Below, piece after piece: positions 45,537 through 54,145 of a stretch of 64,000 nucleotides of DNA (position 1 is its first letter; the number at the start of each line of letters is the position of its first letter). Below the pieces are notes generated by a model. The model was given only the letters and a program-made list of their open reading frames with translations, was not told the origin of the DNA and made no database searches. This DNA comes from Hymenobacter sp. BT730 (GTDB lineage: Bacteria > Bacteroidota > Bacteroidia > Cytophagales > Hymenobacteraceae). The translations under genes and the position numbers were made by a program. The stretch is from the NCBI RefSeq assembly GCF_030542105.1, contig NZ_JAUOFB010000007.1, forward strand, positions 1 through 64,000. The letters are read 5' to 3'.

Positions 45537-46040
45537 ATGAGAAAGGACACAGCATTTATACTTTCAGCAATCATTCTATCAATTTTCTGCTACGTGACAG
45601 ATGCCTTTGGCAGAGGTGTGGTGCTAATAGCTGGGGTAGCCGGACTGATTGGAATTATTGCGCTTCTCACGACAGCATCACCGCTGACTGATTTATCCGA
45701 AAATGAGGAGCGAGTTCTTCGGCAGGAAAAAAAGCTACTCCCATTTGTATTAGCAATAATTCTCTTCAATATCATTGCTTTTTATGCTGTATATGACTTT
45801 ATGGGTGGCAGTCCAGATGACAATAAGCTTATTCTTGCTGTAACTACAGCGCTGGGGCTGGCATCTCTCGTGGGATTTGTTCTTGGACTTATCATTTCTG
45901 CTTTTCCTTACAAAGGCATGGACTTCATCAATAAATTTAACAGAGGCGCTTTGCTCGGACTGCTCATTGTTCATAGCCTACAAGCCATTATATATGGGAT
46001 TACTTGGCTAACCATGACTCCCCTGCTGGCGCGAGTTTAG
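45537..46040 (+). CDS. AT-rich small membrane protein, unknown
   Basis: A 167-residue protein with four or five hydrophobic segments (IILSIFCYV, VVLIAGVAGLIGIIALL, FVLAIILFNIIAFYAVY, LASLVGFVLGLIISA, GLLIVHSLQAIIYGI) and a polar loop after the second (ENEERVLRQEKKLL). Codon usage is more AT-rich than in flanking genes. Its last residues (LARV, then TAG) are encoded by the TGGCGCGAGTTT box of a REP-like repeat, so the original C-terminus may have been replaced. No family recognised; probable inner-membrane location. Confidence 0.6.
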   Translation: MRKDTAFILSAIILSIFCYVTDAFGRGVVLIAGVAGLIGIIALLTTASPLTDLSENEERVLRQEKKLLPFVLAIILFNIIAFYAVYDFMGGSPDDNKLILAVTTALGLASLVGFVLGLIISAFPYKGMDFINKFNRGALLGLLIVHSLQAIIYGITWLTMTPLLARV

Positions 46041-46095
46041 CGTAGCCCGTGACCAGCCATGATAATGAGGTTGTATCTCATCTACCACAACGTGT
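46027..46095 (+). repeat. REP-like dispersed repeat, copy A (degenerate)
   Basis: Aligns with copy B at 47551-47620: TGGCGCGAGTTT is identical (46027-46038), then a variable 25-base part, then ATGAGG, a variable loop, CTCATC and a CCACAA/CCGCAA end. The ATGAG/CTCAT stem (46065-46081) is kept although the loop differs, which fits selection for structure. A GCCGTACGGC palindrome lies further on at 46138-46147. Confidence 0.5.
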
Positions 46096-46281
46096 TAGGC
46101 CAGCCCCGCGCCGGTCAGGGTTACTGGGTGAGGTACAGCCGTACGGCATTGCAGCGAGGTAGCAACTATTTATTCGGCGCTTCCGCTACTTTACAGTATG
46201 GAATTTTATAATTGCTGTTGAAGCTATAATAAGCAGCCATAGCTTACCGCATATGCAACAAAGCCTTCCTTTTTGCCTTTT

Positions 46282-47505
46282 ATGCTGAAAACGCTCTTGG
46301 TAATTCTGGCGCTTTCGTATCTGATACTACCCGCCTCTGGTCAACAACTCCTCCCTTTTATTCAGGCCACATCCAAAAAAATTAAAATTTTGGAAGGCCA
46401 TTATTTACAGGATGGCGAATTAGTACCCGCGCTTAACCCGGACACGTATTATTTTCATCCTTCTTTCCACCCGAAAAAAATTGCTTATTACACTGATCAG
46501 GACAGTATTGTTTTCTGGGCAAAGCCGGGCGATGTATTCAACTTTGCCATTGTATTTAACAAAAAAGATACTTGCTACCAACGCGTAACGTCTGACAATC
46601 CGAATAAAGTACTTTATACATCCGCTGGAAAAGGTCTCGTAAATGACACCCTCCCTTTTGTGTTAGGTCCTAACAATGCTATTCACGTAAAGGGGAAAGT
46701 CAACCAATCAGAGGTATTGGATTTAATATTTGATACGGGAGCAAGCATTGGAGTACTTTCCGAAGAAGGCGCGGCCAAGCAAGCGGTTTTGCGGAACGAC
46801 AATAAAAATATTTTTACAATTGGCAATATCGTTATTCGCAATTCACCTATCAGTTATATTAATTATCACGGCAGCTTAAAGGCAGATGGTGTTTTGGGCT
46901 ATAATGTTTTTGAGGGAAAGGTTATTGAAATTAATTATGACAAAAATATCCTAGTAGTACACCATGGTGCTTTTGACACCAGAGGCTATACTTCCACGGA
47001 AATGACATGGCATGGTTCGGCCATGTTTATTGACGGAGCTATCGGAATTAATAATAAACGAGTTAAGGGATTATTTCTGTTTGATACGGGGTCTAAATGG
47101 GCTCTTTCGCTCAATAAAGACTTTGCCAGCAAAAATAACTTATATAGGACTTTAGAAAAAGTTGGTTCGCGGCGGGCCAAGGGTGTTGACGGTAAGACCA
47201 TTAAAAGCAATACGGTAATATTGCCGGCAGTGTATCTGGCCGGTCTTTTGTTGCCCAATGTGCCTGCGGACCTGGAGCTGGGGGAAGAGTCGGAGAGCAG
47301 GCTTGCCTTCAACATTCTGGGCAACGATGTTTTAAAACGCTTCAATACGATACTCGATTATCGGAATGGGCTTGTTTATCTAAAAGTCAATGGCTTGCAA
47401 ACTGCGGCTTATACTAAAACCCTTGATGAAAGGCAGCTTTTGTCTATAGCTGCCCTGATTATTGGCATTGGCCTGATTTCCTGGTTGCTCTACAGGAGGC
47501 TCTAG
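46282..47505 (+). CDS. two-lobed retropepsin-like aspartyl protease, membrane-anchored
   Basis: About 407 residues from the ATG at 46282; a TTG at 46273 is less likely. A signal peptide (MLKTLLVILALSYLIL) is followed by a region to about residue 130, then two aspartyl-protease lobes: F-D-T-G-A with D151 and F-D-T-G-S with D268. Two DTG motifs in one chain fit a pepsin-like single-chain active site. A C-terminal hydrophobic segment ending LLYRRL probably anchors it. Base composition is very AT-rich in the first two-thirds (14 G/C in the 60 bases from 46801). Direct copies of a REP-like repeat flank it. Confidence 0.75.
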   Translation: MLKTLLVILALSYLILPASGQQLLPFIQATSKKIKILEGHYLQDGELVPALNPDTYYFHPSFHPKKIAYYTDQDSIVFWAKPGDVFNFAIVFNKKDTCYQRVTSDNPNKVLYTSAGKGLVNDTLPFVLGPNNAIHVKGKVNQSEVLDLIFDTGASIGVLSEEGAAKQAVLRNDNKNIFTIGNIVIRNSPISYINYHGSLKADGVLGYNVFEGKVIEINYDKNILVVHHGAFDTRGYTSTEMTWHGSAMFIDGAIGINNKRVKGLFLFDTGSKWALSLNKDFASKNNLYRTLEKVGSRRAKGVDGKTIKSNTVILPAVYLAGLLLPNVPADLELGEESESRLAFNILGNDVLKRFNTILDYRNGLVYLKVNGLQTAAYTKTLDERQLLSIAALIIGIGLISWLLYRRL

Positions 47506-47526
47506 CCGTTTAATAAACTGTGTAGC

Positions 47527-47640
47527 GACGCGTATTCGCGTCTCCCCATCTGGCGCGAGTTTGTAGCTTGTGCCCAAAATAAGGATGAGGCTGCACCTCA
47601 TCTGCCGCAAAGCGGCAAGCAGACCCCTCACAAGGTAGAG
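47527..47640 (+). repeat. REP-like dispersed repeat, copy B
   Basis: Contains three perfect short hairpins: GACGCG-TATT-CGCGTC (47527-47542), GATGAGG-CTGCA-CCTCATC (47584-47602) and TGCCGC-AAA-GCGGCA (47603-47617). TGGCGCGAGTTT (47551-47562) links it to copy A. The arrangement of small stems in non-coding DNA fits REP/BIME-like elements mobilised by IS200-like (RAYT) transposases; no such transposase gene is in the window. Confidence 0.55.
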
Positions 47641-47704
47641 GGCGGATTCATTCTTTTAAATCTTTTGCATAAGGTCTTGGCTGCTACATAAATCAGATCC
47701 GGAA

Positions 47705-47750
47705 ATGCAAATAAAAAGGGGCCACTACCGCGGCCCCTTTTTATTTGCAT
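47705..47750. terminator. bidirectional terminator-like hairpin
   Basis: ATGCAAATAAAAAGGGGCC pairs with its near-perfect complement (loop ACTACCGC), flanked by A- and T-runs on either side. No gene ends close by on the plus strand except the protease 200 bases upstream. Confidence 0.6.
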
Positions 47751-47922
47751 AGGTGTAATGATACTATAGTAATAATCAAGTCAATAAGGTTTGTATTCTT
47801 TCGTTGCCCGGTAACTGAATAAGCTGTCTGATAGCACTATACAAAAGTGCAGCCTTCCCAAGCGAGGTACAAAGGCCAAAAATTTCTTTTTTTGACCCTT
47901 CGTTACTTTTAGTGTTCTATAA

Positions 47923-49146
47923 ATGCCCGTTATATCTGCTACGCAGCAAGCCGCTCTTTGCGCGGCAGTGGCTACCCGCTTTGGCCAACCCATCCGCTAC
48001 CCCAGTCATTGTGAAGCGTTAGAGGCCTCCATTGCCCAGGCTCAGCCCCAGGATGGCCGCTTAAGCGTGAACACGCTGCGCCGTTTTTTTGGGCTGGTGA
48101 AGAAAACCGGGGGCTACCACCTGCACACCCTCGATGCGCTGGCCCGCTATGCCGGCCACGCCGATTTTGAAGCTTTCGTAGAGGGCACTTTTACTCCCGC
48201 TACCACCGCTGACCCCATTCCCGAAATTCCCGAGCTCCTCGCTTTTCCCCGGCTGCAGCATGCCGAGCGACTTTTGATGGGGTACTTCCTGGGTCAAATT
48301 ACCCGCACCGATGATTTTACGGCCAACGCTCTGGCCCTGCGTTTAGCCGCCCACCCCGCCGGGCAGGAATACTTTGTGGAAAGCTACGTGGACCTGGCCT
48401 ATCTAAACGGAGCCTATGGACAGGTAGTGCGGGAGTATTTACGCCACAAAAAAACGCCCGAAGCTCAGCTCTACGGCCACAGCGTACTGTTTCTGGGCGA
48501 GTTTCTGGCCGAAGATGAACCCGCCTGGCAGGCCCGTTTGCAGCATCTGCTGGCTCTCTCCATTCCGCCCGATACGCACCCCTTCCCGCGGGGGCGCCGG
48601 TCATTTGCTGAAATTGCAGCCACTTGGTATGCCGCTCCCACGCAGCCGCTACCGGCAGTGCTGTGGGAGCAGCTGCTGGATGAGGCAACTCAGATTCCCA
48701 TTCTCCCCACGGATGCCGGCAACTTGCCCCCTTTCTACAATTACTTTCCGGCCGGATATTATTTCCTGGTGGCGGAGGCCTTCTTTCTAACCAATCAGTT
48801 TGAGCCGCTAGCCGCCTGGATAGCGCTTACGCTGGAAGCGTATCCCGCATTGCGGCAGTACGAACACAACGTTTTTAACGAGCTGCTGCGGGCTTTTCAG
48901 GCAGTAGCCGCCCTGCGTACCGGCACTGCTACCACCTGGGATTCCTCGTCTCTGAGCGCTGTGCTGGAAACCCATACCTGGCTGCGCGACTATTACCAAG
49001 TGCATTGCTGGCTGGCGGGGCTCCATTTTGCCGTGGCCGGCACACCAGATCCGGAAGCTGCCACCCGCATTAGGGAGCAGATAAATCGGTTTGCCCATAA
49101 GCGCCGGATGCCCTTTTATGCAAGCCTGGCGGCCCGTATTGCGTAG
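47923..49146 (+). CDS. putative HTH regulator with helical-repeat domain
   Basis: A 407-residue cytosolic protein. Residues 1-90 resemble a DNA-binding-like N-terminal domain seen in many Bacteroidota proteins: an opening helix with RFGQPIRYPSHCEALEASI, then LSVNTLRRFFGLV and YHLHTLDALARYAGHADFEAF, matching a pattern S-x-x-T-L-x-R-x-x-G followed by T-L-D-x-L-A-x-Y. The rest is alpha-helical, rich in Ala/Leu/Tyr/Trp with repeating helix pairs, and could form a TPR-like superhelix. The layout recalls HTH plus helical-repeat regulators, but neither half is proven. It is a single gene between the repeat region and the TMEM175 gene. Confidence 0.6.
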   Translation: MPVISATQQAALCAAVATRFGQPIRYPSHCEALEASIAQAQPQDGRLSVNTLRRFFGLVKKTGGYHLHTLDALARYAGHADFEAFVEGTFTPATTADPIPEIPELLAFPRLQHAERLLMGYFLGQITRTDDFTANALALRLAAHPAGQEYFVESYVDLAYLNGAYGQVVREYLRHKKTPEAQLYGHSVLFLGEFLAEDEPAWQARLQHLLALSIPPDTHPFPRGRRSFAEIAATWYAAPTQPLPAVLWEQLLDEATQIPILPTDAGNLPPFYNYFPAGYYFLVAEAFFLTNQFEPLAAWIALTLEAYPALRQYEHNVFNELLRAFQAVAALRTGTATTWDSSSLSAVLETHTWLRDYYQVHCWLAGLHFAVAGTPDPEAATRIREQINRFAHKRRMPFYASLAARIA

Positions 49147-49266
49147 CGCCAGCTGAATTTTGGGTGGGCTGTGCTTAGTGACTGAAATGTTATGGAGCGG
49201 CTACAGCTTCCTGCTCTTGTACACTTACCTTGTATCCCTGTAGGGGAACATTTCAGCAGCTATTTT

Positions 49267-49860
49267 ATGCACAAAGGGAGATTAGAGGCTTTCAGCGACG
49301 GAGTTATTGCCATCATCATTACCATTATGGTGCTGGAAATCAAAGTACCGCATGGTAGCAGTTTTACTGCTTTGCAGCCCGTACTGCCCGTTTTCTTAAG
49401 CTATATTCTTAGCTTTATATATATCGGCATATACTGGAACAACCACCATCATATGCTCAGCAGTACCAGCAAAGTGAGCGGTGGGGTACTGTGGGCCAAT
49501 CTGCACTTGCTGTTCTGGTTGTCGCTTACACCTTTTGCTTCGGGCTGGATGGGCGAAAACAGCTTTGCGCCCGCTACCCTGGCCATATATGGCTTTGTGC
49601 TGCTGATGTCGGCTATAGCTTATTTTATTCTGCAACGGCTGATTATTGCGCAGGATGGCCCGGAGTCCATTCTGGCGCACGCCATCGGCAAGGACACCAA
49701 AGGCAAACTCTCGCCGGTGCTGTATTGCCTGGGCATTGGAACAAGCTTCTGGAACGTATGGATAGCCGGCGGATTCTATGTACTAGTAGCCCTGATGTGG
49801 CTGGTGCCCGACACTCGCATTGAGCGCACCCTCAGCAAAACGCATAACGGCTCCTTGTAA
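49267..49860 (+). CDS. TMEM175 family potassium channel
   Basis: About 197 residues from the ATG at 49267. The signature R-L-E-A-F-S-D-G-V-I-A-I-I-I-T-I-M-V-L-E begins at residue 5 and corresponds to pore helix 1 of bacterial TMEM175, in which FSD is conserved. Six hydrophobic segments follow, and WNNHHHMLSS matches the loop after helix 3. Bacterial members have one six-helix repeat and assemble as tetramers conducting K+. An upstream start at 49192 would add unconserved residues. Confidence 0.88.
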   Translation: MHKGRLEAFSDGVIAIIITIMVLEIKVPHGSSFTALQPVLPVFLSYILSFIYIGIYWNNHHHMLSSTSKVSGGVLWANLHLLFWLSLTPFASGWMGENSFAPATLAIYGFVLLMSAIAYFILQRLIIAQDGPESILAHAIGKDTKGKLSPVLYCLGIGTSFWNVWIAGGFYVLVALMWLVPDTRIERTLSKTHNGSL

Positions 49861-49868
49861 CCTCTACT

Positions 49869-50570
49869 CTACTTCTTCAAATAAGGTCCTACCGTCCTCG
49901 TCCAGATTTCGTAGCCGGCAGGCGTCATGTGCAGGCTGTCCTGCACAAAAAGCTCTGGACGCGGCTTACCATTCGCACCTAGCATAGGAGTACCTACGTC
50001 CACGAATTTCAGCCTTTGGGGATGCTGCCCGATGTACTGCTGGATCAGGGTATTGGCTTCCTGTATTTTGGGGTAAAGTGCCCAGCGCGACGGGCTGGGT
50101 TTGATAGAAAGGAACACCAACGGCACACGGCGCAGCTTTTTATTCTGACGCATCAGCTTTTCAAACGAGAGAAATGACTGAAATACTTCCTGCGGTGTAG
50201 CGCCGGCGGCAATGTCATTGTCGCCCTCATAAAGCACCACCTGCCGCGGCCGATACGGCACCACCAGCTTTTCGAAGAAATAAATGGCATCAGGAAAGCG
50301 GGAGCCACCGAAGCCGCGATTCAGCACAGGCAGGCCTGGAAAATCTTTCGCCAATGTTTCCCACTTCCGAATAGACGAGCTGCCATAGAACAGAATGGGC
50401 TTTCGGGGCGCAGGAGTCAGGCTATCCTGCCGCGCAAAAGCGCGGAGTTCTTCCGCCCATTGCGCGGGGTTAATAGGCGGGGCTGATGTGGTTTGCGCAA
50501 AGCTGGTGAGGCGAGCCAGCAGCAGAAAAAGCAATCCAGCACTTTGGAATCGAAGAATAAATGGACGCAT
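49869..50570 (-). CDS. SGNH/GDSL-type hydrolase, exported
   Basis: About 233 residues from the ATG at 50570, giving a signal peptide (MRPFILRFQSAGLLFLLLARLTS). SGNH blocks: F-Y-G-S-S-S-I-R with the nucleophile Ser, N-R-G-F-G-G-S as block II, L-Y-E-G-D-N-D-I with the Asn of block III, and D-S-L-H-M with the Asp-x-x-His of block V. It probably removes acyl or acetyl groups from carbohydrates or lipids in the periplasm. It converges on the TMEM175 gene with 8 bases between stops. Confidence 0.87.
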   Translation of the reverse strand: MRPFILRFQSAGLLFLLLARLTSFAQTTSAPPINPAQWAEELRAFARQDSLTPAPRKPILFYGSSSIRKWETLAKDFPGLPVLNRGFGGSRFPDAIYFFEKLVVPYRPRQVVLYEGDNDIAAGATPQEVFQSFLSFEKLMRQNKKLRRVPLVFLSIKPSPSRWALYPKIQEANTLIQQYIGQHPQRLKFVDVGTPMLGANGKPRPELFVQDSLHMTPAGYEIWTRTVGPYLKK

Positions 50571-50776
50571 AGCAGAGAGTATCAGCAGAGGAGGAAGATG
50601 CAAGCTACTAGGTTAGCGGACATATGCGAGGCAGGGTAAGCCAAGGTGTAATAATGGGGGTACGAATAGCGGGAAGAGTCTAATTTCTAGCTCGGCTACC
50701 GGAACAGTGCCCTACTAGCCTACGTTGTACCAGCACGCCGTATTTTTTCGGCACTCATCTTGTGCTGTAGCCGTCT

Positions 50777-52222
50777 ATGCGTTCCATCTTCTTTGCCTGC
50801 CTGCTTCTCTGGCTTTCATTATCGTCGGCTTTTGGGCAGCGTACTGCCGGGCTGGCCGGACAATGGGCCGGCACCCTGAAACTGCCTAACGGTGGGGCAT
50901 TGCCCCTGCTCATTGCTATGCAGGAAACCAGCGGACGCCGCTCTGCTACGCTGGATGTGCCCAGTCAGGGCGCCCAGGGCATTGTAGTAGACCAGGTAAC
51001 CGTGCGTGCTGACAGTGTGTTGCTGCTCATCAAAACCATAAAAGCCCAATATGCCGGCCGGCTTAGCGCCGATGGGCGCCAGCTGCAGGGTTTCTGGCGA
51101 CAGAATGGTGCGCGGCTACCGCTCACGCTGGTGCGCAGTTCCGTAGCCGCTCCAGCCCCTGCACCCAATACTTCCAGCCGCGCTACAGCCAAGCAGAACC
51201 GCCCGCAGGAGCCAGTGCCACCCTTTCCGTACCGGGAGGAGGAAGTTAAATTCACCAATCGGGCCGGTGGCGTTACGTTAGGCGGCACACTCACAGTGCC
51301 ACCCGGCGCTGGGCCGTTCCCAGCGGTGGTGCTGCTCTCCGGGTCTGGTGCGCAGGACCGCGACGAAACAGTTTTTGGTCACCGCCCTTTTCGGGTTATG
51401 GCCGATTACCTGGCCCGGCGGGGTATTGCCGTGCTGCGCTTCGATGACCGGGGCGTAGGGCAGTCAACGGGCAATGCCAAAACCGCTACGGCCGGAGACT
51501 ATACCACGGATGCCCAGGCAGCGCTGGCTTTTCTGCGTACCCGCCGCGAAATAAATAGTAAGGAACTGGGCCTGATTGGGCACAGCGAAGGTGGCACTGC
51601 GGCTATTGCTGCCGCCGGCCAGCCCCAGGGCCCGGCCTTTCTGGTGCTGCTGGCTACGCCCGGCGTACCTGGCCCCGATTTAATTACCCGCCAGTCGCTG
51701 GACCAAGCTCGTCTGAAAACCACTAATCCTAAAATTCTGGCCGGCGTGGAGCAGCGCCAGCGTAACCTGCTGGGCATTGTACAGCGCATTGCCGATAATA
51801 ATGCCGCCCAGGCTCAGCTGGTGGCCGCTCTCATTCCTCCTATTGACCTGCCTCCCGAGCAGGCCGCGCAAATTAAAGCTGTGGCCCAAGGTCAGGCTGC
51901 TCTTATGGTAACCCCAGCCTACCGCTATTTGCTGAATGATAATCCGCAGAAAACCCTGCGTGCTGTGCGCTGCCCGGTACTGGCCCTCAATGGCAGCAAA
52001 GACCTGCAGGTAGCCTCGTCCGTTAACCTGCCGGCTATTGAGAAAACCCTGAAGGCCGTGCCCAACCGCGACGTGACCGTGAAGGAACTGCTCGGGCTGA
52101 ATCACCTGTTTCAAGCCGCCACTACAGGCAGCTCAGCAGAATACGGGCAGATAGAGGAAACCTTTTCCCCCGCCGCACTACAAATCATCGGCGACTGGCT
52201 CGCACAGCGTACCAAGCGCTAA
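50777..52222 (+). CDS. exported alpha/beta hydrolase (active-type)
   Basis: A 481-residue protein with a signal peptide (MRSIFFACLLLWLSLSSAFG). Residues 20-115 form an N-terminal beta-rich domain (AGLAGQWAGTLKLPNGG) of a type often found before such hydrolases; a Pro-rich linker follows. The alpha/beta hydrolase domain has the nucleophile elbow G-H-S-E-G-G with S270, LNGSKDLQV with the likely acid, and GLNHLFQ with the catalytic His. It probably acts on esters or peptides in the periplasm. A paralog with an altered elbow lies directly downstream. The region between them holds a terminator. Confidence 0.88.
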   Translation: MRSIFFACLLLWLSLSSAFGQRTAGLAGQWAGTLKLPNGGALPLLIAMQETSGRRSATLDVPSQGAQGIVVDQVTVRADSVLLLIKTIKAQYAGRLSADGRQLQGFWRQNGARLPLTLVRSSVAAPAPAPNTSSRATAKQNRPQEPVPPFPYREEEVKFTNRAGGVTLGGTLTVPPGAGPFPAVVLLSGSGAQDRDETVFGHRPFRVMADYLARRGIAVLRFDDRGVGQSTGNAKTATAGDYTTDAQAALAFLRTRREINSKELGLIGHSEGGTAAIAAAGQPQGPAFLVLLATPGVPGPDLITRQSLDQARLKTTNPKILAGVEQRQRNLLGIVQRIADNNAAQAQLVAALIPPIDLPPEQAAQIKAVAQGQAALMVTPAYRYLLNDNPQKTLRAVRCPVLALNGSKDLQVASSVNLPAIEKTLKAVPNRDVTVKELLGLNHLFQAATTGSSAEYGQIEETFSPAALQIIGDWLAQRTKR

Positions 52223-52529
52223 ATGGCTTTCAAGTAAGTCTGTACCATATCCTACTATCCGGGAGGTAGCTTCGGCAGTTAATAGCCCGGAAGCTCCCTC
52301 TCACTTTTTCAGCTGGTTGAGCGGCAGCATGGTACTTGGGTTTTGAGCCGCCCTAGAATCTGTAAGCAGATAGGTTAAGATTAATTTTCCGGTCTCGTTC
52401 TCAGGCGTGTAAGATCTGCCACGCCCAATGCAGTATAAGGTGGCTTGATGATTGTGGATTAAAAAAATGGTTAAATTTCAACCATTACCTGCACCTAACC
52501 GCCGCATAAACAGCTTTACCTGGTACTTT
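52223..52529. other. 307-base gap between the hydrolase paralogs
   Basis: Holds the terminator at 52261-52310 and an AT-richer stretch leading to the second hydrolase gene. No coding frame is supported; the start at 52452 would put the second gene's signal peptide inside an extended N-terminus. Confidence 0.5.
52261..52310 (+). terminator. terminator-like hairpin after the first alpha/beta hydrolase
   Basis: AGCTTC and GAAGCT arms with inner GGC/GCC pairs and outer G/C pairs, followed by CTCTCACTTTTTC. Imperfect, so confidence is moderate. Confidence 0.55.
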
Positions 52530-54002
52530 ATGAATACAACCTTACTCGCAATTCGTAGGTTCTGCACTCTGTTTATACTGCTCCTGCTGCCTGGCATTCT
52601 GCTGGCGGGGCCCGAAGCCAACCAGCTCAATGGCCAATGGTCCGGGGCGCTTCGAGTATCGGGAACCGAAATGGACCTCATTGTGACCATTGTGCCGCTT
52701 TCTACGGGTGGCTACTATGCTGCGCTGGACATTCCGAAGCAGAAAATCAGCCGAATGCCCATGCAGGCGTCCTTAACCGGTCAGGATGTAGTCTTGAAAA
52801 TTGACCAGGCCGGCAGCCGCTTTACTGGTAAGCTGAATGCGGAAGGCACCGCCATGACGGGCACCTGGGTACAGCCGGGCATTACCAGCCCGCTGGTGCT
52901 CAAGCGCATTTCTACTTCCGTGCTGAATGCCGCTTTTAACGCCGCGCCGCCGTACCGGCGGGAGGAAGTCATTGTACCTAATAAGCCTTTCAAGCTACGG
53001 CTGGGTGCTACGCTTACTATGCCCAACGGCCCAGGTCCGTTTCCCGCCGTAGCACTGGTATCGGATCTGGGCGCGCAGGACCGTGACGCTTCTCAGGAGC
53101 AGTACCGCATGTTTGCTATTCTGGCCGACTACCTTACCCGCCGGGGCTTTGCCGTGCTGCGCTACGATGACCGGGGCGTAGGACAGTCGAATGGCAAGTA
53201 TTATGCCGCTACCACCGCTGACCTGGTGACGGATGCCCAGGCAGCTATGGGGTTCCTGCGGGCCCATTACCGGGTAAAAAAAGATAAAGTAGGCCTCATT
53301 GGGCATGGCGAGGGCGCCAACATTGCCCTACTGGCCGCGGCCCAGCCCAAAGGTCCCGATTTTGTAGTGTCGCTGGCGGGCTCTGGTCAAACCGGGCAGG
53401 CTGTAATGCAGCAGCAGCAGGTGGAAATCATGCGGCTGATTGGGGCCAATGCCAATCAGGTGAAATCGGCGCTGGCGCTGGACAATAAAATGGTGAATGT
53501 GATTCGCCAGACGCCGGATAATAAACTGGCACGGGCCAAGGTAGGCGTGCTGCTCCGGCAAATTAATAACGACCTGGCCTTTACGATGGTGCAGGCCCGG
53601 GCAGAACAGCTGACCTCGCCCTGGTACCGCTATTACCTGGACTTCAATCCGTTGACGAAGCTCCCCAGCGTGAAATGCCCGGTACTGGCCATGAATGGCA
53701 CGGCAGATCTGCAGGTAACGGCCAACAAGAATCTTTCGCTGCTAAACAAAGGCCTCCGCAACAGCTCCAAAGTAACCATTGTGAAGCTGCCCGGGGTAAA
53801 CCATCTGTTCCAGCCCGACCGTAGCGAGTGGGCCCTGATCAATAATGAGCAGCAGCCCGTATTTGCCCCTAAGGCCCTTGCCACAATGGATACCTGGCTT
53901 AAAAACCGCACGAAAACCAGAACCTCCCTCACTGCCCCTATTAAAGCCAAGCTGACTTCTCCCCTGCGTAAGCCATCCGCAGACAGAACTGCCAGCCGCT
54001 AA
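52530..54002 (+). CDS. alpha/beta hydrolase paralog lacking the serine nucleophile
   Basis: About 490 residues from the ATG at 52530 with a hydrophobic signal (FCTLFILLLLPGILLAG). It aligns with the upstream hydrolase over the whole length: N-terminal beta domain, LRYDDRGVGQSNG, then the elbow G-H-G-E-G-A with Gly at residue 260 where the paralog has Ser (GGC instead of AGC, one base). NGTADLQV and GVNHLFQ keep the acid and His. The protein is probably catalytically inactive, or uses another nucleophile. It has a basic C-terminal extension rich in Thr, Lys and Arg. A strong terminator follows. Confidence 0.85.
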   Translation: MNTTLLAIRRFCTLFILLLLPGILLAGPEANQLNGQWSGALRVSGTEMDLIVTIVPLSTGGYYAALDIPKQKISRMPMQASLTGQDVVLKIDQAGSRFTGKLNAEGTAMTGTWVQPGITSPLVLKRISTSVLNAAFNAAPPYRREEVIVPNKPFKLRLGATLTMPNGPGPFPAVALVSDLGAQDRDASQEQYRMFAILADYLTRRGFAVLRYDDRGVGQSNGKYYAATTADLVTDAQAAMGFLRAHYRVKKDKVGLIGHGEGANIALLAAAQPKGPDFVVSLAGSGQTGQAVMQQQQVEIMRLIGANANQVKSALALDNKMVNVIRQTPDNKLARAKVGVLLRQINNDLAFTMVQARAEQLTSPWYRYYLDFNPLTKLPSVKCPVLAMNGTADLQVTANKNLSLLNKGLRNSSKVTIVKLPGVNHLFQPDRSEWALINNEQQPVFAPKALATMDTWLKNRTKTRTSLTAPIKAKLTSPLRKPSADRTASR

Positions 54003-54019
54003 GGCCCGATAAACGCTAA

Positions 54020-54066
54020 AAGAAATACCCCCGTAGTCAGGTCGACTATGGGGGTATTTCTTTTTC
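54020..54066. terminator. bidirectional intrinsic terminator
   Basis: Arms AGAAATACCCCC and GGGGGTATTTCT extend into GTAGTC/GACTAT; T-rich on both strands. It lies 18 bases past the second hydrolase's stop; the convergent MFS gene ends further on at 54146. Confidence 0.85.
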
Positions 54067-54145
54067 TGGTCTGGCTTCTACCCATAATACCGGTAGAATA
54101 ATCATTAGCCTGTGGCCTAAGAGCAAGCTACTTTGCGCTCTGATG

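Larger units (their letters stand above)
47506..47922. other. 417-base intergenic region with repeat and hairpins
   Basis: Holds the better-preserved REP-like repeat (47527-47640) and a strong hairpin at 47705-47750. I find no protein-coding frame with supporting features. The last 120 bases before the gene at 47923 are AT-rich and should hold its promoter, but no clean TAnnTTTG is visible. Confidence 0.6.
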
